A stretch of 64,000 nucleotides of DNA from assembly GCA_004123355.1 (NCBI GenBank), contig SCHM01000002.1:3286001-3350000 (forward strand), given 5' to 3'. Positions 56,329 through 64,000 of the stretch are shown here, piece after piece. Source of the DNA: Amphirosellinia nigrospora (lineage: Eukaryota > Ascomycota > Sordariomycetes > Xylariales > Xylariaceae). Position 1 is the stretch's first letter. Each line of letters begins with the position of its first letter. The notes below the pieces were generated by a model that saw only the letters and a program-made list of their open reading frames with translations, was not told the origin of the DNA and made no database searches. The translations under genes were made by a program, and so were the position numbers.

Positions 56329-57964
56329 GCAACAGGGGCTTCTATACATACGTTAGGCGCACCCTTCGCCGACGTTTCATATTGCCATCCCACGGAAGCT
56401 AGCTTGTGCATCTTTCTCCTGTGTTGGTAGCGAGCGGTGAACAGTGCACGATTTGGGCTGCGACTTGGCCGACCAGGCGGACTCACACTAAGATGCTTGA
56501 AGAGGCAATCGATCACACTCCGATTCCTAGTGGCCATCGTGAACGTCTGTTCTACTGGAACCAGCGGCAGTGGATTTTGTGTAATATATGACAGGCAGCT
56601 TCAACCAGGGGTGGCGGAAGGAGAGTAGAGCGCTTCAGGATTTTCTGATGAGCTTTGGCCTATTCTCCGTTATTATCACTAATACAAACCATCTGCTCAC
56701 TTACTTTATCGATGTCGCTCTTGCGCTCTAATATCGCGCTCTTGAGCCTGAGATATTGCCTTCGCCCACCTTTGCACTTGGTGCATAGGAGTCCTACGTT
56801 CAGCTTAGCCTTTAAATATCTGGCTAAATAGTGAAGAGAGTTGCTACTTCCAATAGGAGCTGTTCCTCTCCGTTCCCAGTATCTATCATGGCAAAGACGA
56901 CTCTCCAGTGGCAAATGTAAGGGATGGATACTTCGATCTACAGCCGGTTCCAGAAGTCGGCCCAGAGGGAGGCTTACGTTCAATTCTTTATCATCCTTGT
57001 AAATACTGCGGCATGGATATCTCTGCTATCACGGGAACTTGATAGTGAATGAACAGGCTAGTGTCACCCAGCAAAGCATCCTCACTTACGTGGCCCATCA
57101 TGGGCTTGAATGAGTCTAGGCTGGTGCGCTTAATGCCATACACATTGCGTTCGGTGACTAGGATTCAGTAATGGTGACTTATGTATTGCCATAATCTTAT
57201 TTCTACTTTGATTTATAGGTATTAGGAGCTAGAAAAAGGGAGGGGGCTAATTTTAGTCCGGCTTCAGGAATTGACAAAATATGTTAGATTCGGGTTGAAG
57301 TACTCGTTCGCGACGACCCTGATAGCTCGAGGTATCCCCGAATTAAGCGGATTGCAAGCTATCATTAGGGTTTTTCGAGGTTTTGCAAGGGATGAGTTTT
57401 GTTGAAGATCCTGGCCTTCAATGATGTGGAATATTATGATAGCTAGAGTGCGCTACATTGCTTAGAGCTTTGGAAGCCCCCTCCTCCGTCTGTGGTAATG
57501 TTGGGCACGGATTTCGTAGTGACGAGTTTCTTCGTCGTATAAAGTCTGGTCGAAACGCGTCGAGCTATAAGAGAGCAGAAATAACTGTTACAGCGAGTCA
57601 ATTTGCCGCGGTTGATCCCAGTCCTGTTGAGCCCGGTCCAGTTGACTTGTATTATTGTTGTTAGTTAGTGTAGGTTTTTCATAGCAACAGAATAACAGGC
57701 AATCGGTGAAATAGCCAGCCGTCCGAAATTTCGGGAAACGGTTTAAATCAAATATGATTTGTCTGCACGTTTGCTAATGTTCACCGACTCATGTATTTAT
57801 AGCGACGTTTCGATTTCATGCAAGTACCTCTTCAGCCACTGTGGCGGTGTTTTTCACATCCCCCAAATCATTTCACATAGCACTGAGCGAACTTGTTTGC
57901 ACCAACACTCAACCAGACCTCCTCTCATACAATTCAGGCCGGGCATCCATCGTTATCATTCATT
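56329..57964. other. intergenic, 1.6 kb
   Basis: Short open frames on both strands, none with family resemblance. AT-richer in 57.0-57.4 kb. It might contain decayed repeat sequence, but no ends or coding remnants can be named. Confidence 0.45.
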
Positions 57965-58856
57965 ATGTCTGGTAAATTAGCCAAGGTTATTTCCACAGAG
58001 CTCCTTGTACGTGCCTACGAGTCTCTGAAGCTGCAGCTATGTGTTTGCTAACCAAGGTTGGGGGGCCGATATAGGAAAACAAGGATGCAAGGTGGATCAA
58101 CTTGGTAAAGTGAGGGCGCGCAAATGATGCTTGCTGCAAGTCCGTTGGCTGATCGTCCGTCCGCATCAGGATCACCTATGAAGATCAGAACGGGCAAGTC
58201 CGCACGTGGGAGGGCACGAGGCGTCCGACGCGGCCCAAGACCAGCGCTGTCGACGCTGTGCAGATGCTCGCCGTCCGGGAGCTGCCCACCGGCGCAGAGC
58301 TCTTGTTGGAAAAGCAGTTCCGAGCCCCCGCAGGCAAGCTCGTCGTCGAGTTTCCGCGGGTCTTGTCGACGAGGGCGAGACTGTCGAGGAGGCTGCCTTG
58401 CGGGAACTGAGAGAAGAGACCGGCTACGTCGGCGAAGTCGTGCATGAGCAGGCGGGCCAGCGCCCTATGTTCTTTAGCTGTGAGTGCATTCGTCTCACCA
58501 ACCAGGCATCTTGGTTAGGTCGTATGCTGACCACAATCTGCCAGCTCCAGCATCGTCGGGGTAATTCGCCTCTCCGTGTCTCATGCATCTCATGTTCTTA
58601 CCATGGGTCACCTGACTGACTCACATGCCTTAGTTCCACTACCTTCATGATTCAGCTCAAGGTCGATGCCAATAAAGAAGAAAACCAGAACCCAAAACCG
58701 CACTTAGAGGACGGCGAGTTCATCGAGTGTTTTTGGGTCCCATTCAAGGACCTATACAAGGAATGTAGACGACTGGAGACTCAAGGCTTCGCCATTGATG
58801 GCAAGCTTGGCGCATTCGCAGAAGGCCTCGAGGCTGCCAAGGTCTGGAAAATTTGA
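57965..58856 (+). CDS. YSA1: ADP-sugar pyrophosphatase, NUDIX family (Ysa1-like)
   Basis: Hydrolyses ADP-ribose and similar nucleoside diphosphate sugars. Exons are 57965-58006, 58075-58109, 58170-58479, 58545-58560 and 58634-58856. The fourth exon is only 16 nt and is needed to join FFS to STTFMIQLKV in phase (SPASSG). The start is MSGKLAKVISTELL, then ENKDARWINLVKITYEDQNG. The NUDIX box is GLVDEGETVEEAALREL followed by REETGYVG, matching G-x5-E-x7-REUxEExGU. The C-terminus has NQNPKPHLEDGEFIECFWVP. One apparent lost base in the C/G run near 58353 (VVEFP then AGLVDEGE). With it restored the coding length is 627 nt (208 aa), close to yeast Ysa1. Confidence 0.93.
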
Positions 58857-60394
58857 GTAGAATCAGACGAGAGACGAAGAACCGAACCAAACCGATACTT
58901 TACAAGTCATGTCGGACTGACACGGGAATGAGGATCACGAGAGGATGAGTACATGAACGAAACGGAATTGTTGCATAAGCAGGGGCTCAGTAGAGTTTAT
59001 AGACTACCTGTTCAGAGCATGCACTTTAATAGAAAATAACTACATAGAGAGGGAAGCTAGTTAAATGCAACACACGTTTCGCAATATCAAACAAGCTGAT
59101 AGGAAACGCCTTCTCCTTTCTTAATCATGAGGTAAACCACCTCGTCTCTAGAGAGGTTGCCTGTATTATATGCTAGCGTACGAGCTTGGAGATGAGGCCC
59201 TCGTGCTCATGCGCGTAGTTGTTCCCCTCATATTCTTGTCCGCTCTCTCCTTCAGTTCGTATAGCTCCGATGCATCACTCTTGTCCCGGTGATGTCCATC
59301 CTCCCAATCATTTAAATCCTTCCCACTTATTCGACTATCGACATGCTGCCCGACATAGTGTATGAGTAGTTCTTCTTCGTCCTCGGCGGCGTCACGCGGG
59401 TGATCCCTACCTAGTGACGTATCCTGCGCCAACCACTCGACATCAGGAGCTGGCACATCCACAATCTTGCAATAAAATCTATGTTGGCATGGCCCAGGGG
59501 TGCCACAAGCTCGTCCATCAGGTTAAAAGGTTCCTCCTGCCTCACGAACCGCCAATCAATGCTATCGAGCACACGGTCTACAACGCTTTGGATCAATAGC
59601 CACAATCCATCAATAGCCTTAAGCGTTAATTCATGGTCAAAACCCTTGCGGAGGTGAGAATGTTTTGGGGAGTGTAACCTTTGACACTGGACAGCTCTGC
59701 CGTAGTTCCACGTACAGTGACGGCGGAGAGGTTTCCCTTTCCTGCGCGAAAGGAAATTCCCGACACCCCATTACCGATTACCCTGGCAAATGAACCAATA
59801 AGACACTTCACGGACTTTAGATGCACGTCCGGCATGTGCGGATTGTGCATCGTGAAAGCTCACCCTCTCTTTAGAGAGGGCAATAGAGACATAAAGTTCC
59901 CGCGAGTTACCCCACATGATGACCGCATACTAAGACTTCCTTGCGAGGTAGTGGATTGGCGAGATTTCACCATCTCCTCAATGCTCGTGGTCATTCAAGC
60001 GGTACAGGGTACATACCTGCACATGCACTGTGCAACGTTGGAGAATATGAATGCCACACAGTGTCCTAGGTCGGTCTAACAGCTATATCGAGGGTCAAGG
60101 GTGGAGGTTCAATGAGCACAAGAGCTAGTTGAGGAACGTAGGTAAGTGAGTAAGTGATTTTGAAAACAGAATGTGGTGGCTCGTTCATCATAAATATGCC
60201 CTAACATCCTAGTTGAAAGGATTCCTTTGCGCCAGCCATGCCGTTGAAAATACACCCGATAGGACGATGCCCCCATTCTAATTAATACCAAGATCTAGAA
60301 ATGATACGGAAATAATCAGCTTCAACCTTATACATAGAAGGGTTAAAGTCAATTCAAAGGACAGGAAGCGATGCGCATTCAAGCCAGAACGCGC
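58857..60394. other. 1.5-kb region with overlapping uncertain frames
   Basis: On the minus strand, 59850-59166 holds two abutting frames that could form one protein: NLSAVTVRGTTAELSSVKGY upstream, then WLLIQSVVDRVLDSIDWRFV and an acidic/hydrophilic end. On the plus strand 59681-60079 is also open (132 codons). Neither has a recognised domain. The minus-strand reading has the more protein-like composition. Confidence 0.3.
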
Positions 60395-61690
60395 TTAAGC
60401 TGAACTAGTCTTCATTATTTCCTCGACGACGGCGGCGTCTTCAAGCTTTCCGCTCAGACCGGCAGGTGCTTTGCCACCAGCACGCTTCCTTAGCACATTC
60501 TCAATGAAGGCCTCGCCGGCCTTGTAGCTACTCCTGACGAGCGGCCCGCTCGCGACGTAGAGGAAGCCCATGTCGATGGCGCGCTGGCGCCACATCTCGA
60601 ACTCGGCGGGCGTGACGTATTTCTCGACTTTCAGGTGGCGCTTCGTTGGTTGCATGTACTGGCCGAAGGTGACCACGTCCACGCCAACCCCGCGGAGTTC
60701 TCTCAGGGCGTCCATGATTTCCTGTTCCTGCTCTCCCAAACCAAGCATCAGGCTGGTTTTGGTGATGATGTCGTCGGGCCCCTTCACCTTCTTGGCATGC
60801 TCCAGGACAGCGAGACTCTGCCTAAAGGTAGCGCGGCGGTCCCGCACATAAGGGGTCAGGGCCTCAACGGTCTCGACGTTGTGGGCAAAGACGTCGAGAC
60901 CGCTCTCGGCGACAATCTTCACCATGCCCAGGTCGCCCCTGAAGTCGCCGGTCAGTGCCTCGACGAGGAGGCTCGGCTTCTTGGCCTTAATGCGGCGGAT
61001 GGTGTCGGCGAAGTGGTAGGCGCCGCCGTCGAGGAGGTCGTCGCGGTCGACGGTAGTCAGGACGACGTAGCCCAGGCCCCAACGCGCGAGGGCCTCGGCC
61101 GTGTTCTCAGGCTCGTGGGGGTCGAGCGGGGCGGGGTTGCGGTTTGTCTTGACGCTGCAGAAGCGGCAGCCGCGCGTGCACGTGTCGCCCATCAGCATGA
61201 TGGTGGCGGTGGCGGCGTTCTTGTTGCTGCCGCCCCAGCACTCGGAGATGTTGGGGCAGCGAGCCTCCTCGCAGACGGTGTGCAGGCCCAGGCCGCGCAG
61301 GTCCTTCTTGATCTGCTTGTAGTTGTCATTGCCGGCGGGAATGGGCGTCTTCAGCCACTCGGGCAGCCGTGTGATGGTGCGGCGGTTGGACGCCGGCCCG
61401 ACCTCGGCGGTGCGCAGCCTGTAGGCATCGCTGGGCGGCAGGGGCGAGGCGCTCGACGAGGTAGGCAGGAAGTCGTCAAGCGATCCCAGTGACGTGTCTT
61501 TAAAGTAAGTCGGCCGGCGGGTGGTGGACGTAGCCGTGGTCGTGTGTGGTGATGACGGTGGCTCGGTGGCGTCACTGGAGGTGGGGATGGTGGCATACGA
61601 GCGCAAGGCAGCAGCACTTCTCGTCGGTGCCGATATGACTTGCTGCAGTGGTATGCGTATGCGCTGCACGGTGGCCCGGATCGAGGCCAT
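60395..61690 (-). CDS. lip5: lipoyl synthase, mitochondrial
   Basis: Radical-SAM enzyme that inserts sulfur into octanoyl groups on lipoyl-dependent enzymes in mitochondria. Single uninterrupted frame of 431 aa from the ATG at 61690. The Arg/Ser-rich N-terminus ([20 protein letters not shown]) suits a mitochondrial presequence. The auxiliary cluster motif is [12 protein letters not shown] and the radical-SAM motif is [10 protein letters not shown]. Further conserved blocks are [79 protein letters not shown] and [14 protein letters not shown] with the terminal-cluster serine. Length and motifs are typical. A large antisense frame (60635-61492) is a GC-bias shadow. Confidence 0.97.
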   Translation of the reverse strand: MASIRATVQRIRIPLQQVISAPTRSAAALRSYATIPTSSDATEPPSSPHTTTATSTTRRPTYFKDTSLGSLDDFLPTSSSASPLPPSDAYRLRTAEVGPASNRRTITRLPEWLKTPIPAGNDNYKQIKKDLRGLGLHTVCEEARCPNISECWGGSNKNAATATIMLMGDTCTRGCRFCSVKTNRNPAPLDPHEPENTAEALARWGLGYVVLTTVDRDDLLDGGAYHFADTIRRIKAKKPSLLVEALTGDFRGDLGMVKIVAESGLDVFAHNVETVEALTPYVRDRRATFRQSLAVLEHAKKVKGPDDIITKTSLMLGLGEQEQEIMDALRELRGVGVDVVTFGQYMQPTKRHLKVEKYVTPAEFEMWRQRAIDMGFLYVASGPLVRSSYKAGEAFIENVLRKRAGGKAPAGLSGKLEDAAVVEEIMKTSSA

Positions 61691-62324
61691 CTCGCTATCG
61701 TCTTTGTTGTGGTGATAACATGTACGGTAGGAAAGGTGGTGAGAGTGGATGTTCTGGGAAAGAGAATGGATGAGCCAACCGCTTTTTTGCTATTTCCAAT
61801 TGGCTAGGTATCTCCATAGAATTGTCGGCTAGCACCGGGACTCGGAGAGCACCGGAGGTTACAAGTACGAGGTACCTACCTAGGTACTTGGTAGCTAAAT
61901 GGAACCAAAGGTTGCACACCTACTACCACCGACATACTATGTAGTGCAATTATACTTAAGGCGTATCCATTCCAGGTTGCATTTACATGATTAAGACGAA
62001 TTCCAATGCATTGATCAATTGACAGGAGTGAAGTAGGGACCTAGGTACCACTACTTGTAATCAAATTAAGGATGTTCTAATCCTGTGGGCCGGTACCTGT
62101 CCAATGGCCAATCACGCTGGCCCTGGATTCTACATTTGGCATTTCCTGATCTATCATGACAGACATGAATGACTGGCGACGGCTTTAGAAATGAAGCACT
62201 GAGTGGCCTATATATATTTAACATGTTAAATTATCCGTAGTAACGGTATGCTCCATGACAAGAAACATCCTTCCCTGAATTTCCCCCGTATCGGTCGCCA
62301 GCTCTATTCCCTAATATAGTTCTA
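61691..62324. other. intergenic, 630 bases with TACCTAGGTA motif
   Basis: lip5 promoter and 3' side of the hydrolase. A perfect TACCTAGGTA lies at 61877-61886, with further GTACC/TAGGTACC words at 62040-62100. No gene seen. Confidence 0.5.
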
Positions 62325-63257
62325 TCACGACTTGCTTTCAACCGATCCAAGCTCCTTTAGCCCGGCCAATATCTCACACGCCTGTCTCCATGAGTTATCT
62401 CCCTCGTAAAGTCGGCTTCTCAGGTAGGCCAGCGACATCCTCTGGACGAAACCAAGCATTTGTGGGCTCTCGTCCTGGGTTTCCGCCGCATCCCATCCGC
62501 TTATGCCACCAAAGCCGTGGCGGCCTCCCTTCACCCGCAGCAAGTCCTTAGGACCCGAGCCGAGCGTGTACGCGTCCCAATGCCAATCGGCGCCACGCAC
62601 GGTGAGATGTGGGCCGACGTCATCCTCGCCGCCGATGACGAGGGTGGGCGCATGCATCGTGCTGAAGTCGACGTCGTAGAAGGGAAGCAGCTTGCGTCCG
62701 TTCTCCGACATGTCCGCGCCGCCATTCCCAGGCCGCCGAAGAGAATGCCAGCTTTGATGCGTTGGTCGAACGGGCCGAACACGGCCCCATCACGTGGGTC
62801 TGTGTTTTTCGCGCCGAGAAGGAGACTCATCGTCAGAGTGCCAAAGGAATGGCCGACACCCGCAATCTTGCTTTTGTCGAGGCGCCCCTTCAGGCCGGGT
62901 ACAGCTGTCTCGACGACATCATCGAGATGGTCCAGAATCTGGATCATGTCTTCCGGCCGTGACTTCCAATACATTTCGTCGCCATGCGGGGGACTCGGTA
63001 GATCCAACGTTCGAGAGGATAGATGGGTGGGCTGAATCACCACGAAGCCATGCTTGGCCCAAAATTCAGCGAGAGGGGCATAGCCCTCGAGGGACGATAG
63101 CCAGTCCATCGCCAATGGCAGGTGCTGTCACACGAAGTTGCAACTCGGTAGGACGGCCTGGGCTGGGTACGACAACGGGCGCGAAGGAAATAACGGGAGT
63201 GGAAGAATGGACTGGGAACTTGGCAGCGGCGCCGAGGAGAACGTGTTCGGTGGCCAT
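62325..63257 (-). CDS. alpha/beta-hydrolase, PAF-acetylhydrolase/chlorophyllase-like
   Basis: Starts MATEHVLLGAAAKFPVHSST at 63257. The nucleophile elbow is IAGVGHSFGTLTMSLLLGA. The acid and His regions are THMAPTLVIGGEDDVGP-like (HAPTLVIGGEDDVGPHL) and VKGGRHGFGGISGWDA, giving a possible Ser-Asp-His triad. It contains GFVVIQPTHLSSRTLDL and ends KELGSVESKS at 62325. Around 63110 the family's SHGHG oxyanion-hole segment should stand between APAIGD and DWLSSLEGYAPLAEFW, but about 14 residues are absent and the frame shifts there. A second frame change near 62725 (FGGLG to GADMSENGRK) is like the single-base losses elsewhere. The substrate is unknown. With the oxyanion segment missing, this copy may be inactive if the sequence is right. 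Confidence 0.68.
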
Positions 63258-64000
63258 CTTGACAGCGTGGTAGGCGTAGATTGAGTGATAGAATAACGAT
63301 GAGGGAATGGCGCCTTAGAGCATGATATGGGATATAAATGGATAATACTGAGAGGCCATGTAGTGCCCTTATATATTCGTGAAGACGTCCTTTGAGTCTC
63401 ATCTCAGTGCGCTTCGTCCTCATCATGGCGGCAACAAGGTCACAAGTAGTGGAGTCACGGACTTAAGCAGACGTGATATTTTCCGGTTCTTTAGAATTCT
63501 GCCTCACACCTTTGCGCGCAATACACGTATGCCGCCATGATACGGGCTGCGCTACCTCCATCACCTCCCAAGTTGAATACGCGTATCCGAAAAGCTTCCA
63601 GCACGTACCTTAAGTAGGTACGTAGTCTAAATACATACCTAGTATTCAAAGTCTACGGGGTAGGCCCACTTAGTTACTTAGCTCGGACTCTTGAACACAC
63701 TTGAATGCGCTAGTTATCGCCTAACTCCACCGGCTATCACGATGGCGGATGACTTAAGTATGCTAATACAATGATGATGCCAAGGAAAATAAAATCCATG
63801 TCACTCCTACGCGTGCGTGGAAAAAGACAATGAGGAATCGATGGTTCGGGGATTTCACATCGATGCAATTAGGATAGGGTTAGTTCGAAGGGATAGAGCT
63901 GTATTTGCAATATAGGCACTTATTACATAAGTCTCGAGTTATATCGTACCATCATTGCTTCCATCATGCCATTATGTATATGCGTTACCGCCGAGTAGAA
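63258..64000. other. intergenic to window end
   Basis: Promoter of the hydrolase, then sequence with CTTAAGTAGGTACGT/TACCTAG words near 63605-63650. No supported gene in the last 740 bases. Confidence 0.5.

Noticed and set aside
60635-61492. 285-codon plus-strand frame opposite lip5
   Set aside because: It is a GC-bias shadow of the conserved lipoyl synthase; its composition is Val/Gly/Ala/Glu-rich with no family resemblance.

Overview
This is a eukaryotic, filamentous-ascomycete window (Pezizomycotina, most likely Sordariomycetes). The evidence is short GT..AG introns of roughly 55-220 nt, a pentafunctional AROM gene, divergent histone H3/H4 genes with introns, a fungal KatG, fungal-type Zn(II)2Cys6 and C2H2 regulators, two multi-exon MFS transporters, and recurring TACCTAGGTA-type motifs between genes. 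No tRNA, rRNA, CRISPR array or recognisable transposon was found.

Layout. 0-7.3 kb: the 3' part of RNA polymerase I large subunit RPA190, a kappa-class glutathione transferase / HCCA isomerase, histone H3 (-) and histone H4 (+). 7.3-15.9 kb: about 8.5 kb with no gene I can support. 15.9-18.1 kb: a Q-rich C2H2 transcription factor of the Rpn4-like type. 20.4-25.2 kb: AROM (aro1, -), divergent from a microbial-type PARG gene at 26.1-27.1 kb. 28.2-30.6 kb: an intact 12-exon MFS transporter. 31.0-31.6 kb: a small secreted Ser/Thr/Gly-rich protein. 35.1-37.6 kb: catalase-peroxidase between two AT-rich stretches. 39.2-44.8 kb: an accessory block on one strand (MFS transporter, Zn2Cys6 regulator, CmcJ/NvfI-like oxygenase), all with broken frames. 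45.1-64 kb: siroheme synthase MET1 (-), mitoribosome factor RSM22 (-), thioredoxin with a C-terminal hydrophobic segment (-), SPOUT-type RNA methyltransferase (+), FAD monooxygenase (+), small membrane protein (+), YSA1 NUDIX hydrolase (+), lipoyl synthase LIP5 (-) and a PAF-acetylhydrolase-like hydrolase (-).

How the genes relate. Most are ordinary housekeeping genes: rRNA synthesis, chromatin, shikimate pathway, siroheme, mitochondrial translation, lipoate. The 39-45 kb block (transporter, regulator, oxygenase) has the make-up of a small metabolite or detoxification cluster and is the best candidate for something undescribed. KatG and the FAD monooxygenase are nearby but not demonstrably linked to it.

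Sequence quality. Many conserved genes (H3, aro1, katG, GSTK, MET1, the C2H2 factor, YSA1, thioredoxin) are broken by what look like single-base losses, often in C or G runs, while the protein on both sides stays conserved. Others (RPA190, H4, the first MFS gene, the FAD monooxygenase, LIP5) are intact. I read this as deletion-type assembly error, not gene death. Where I give a product for a broken gene, I joined frames by eye using family conservation.
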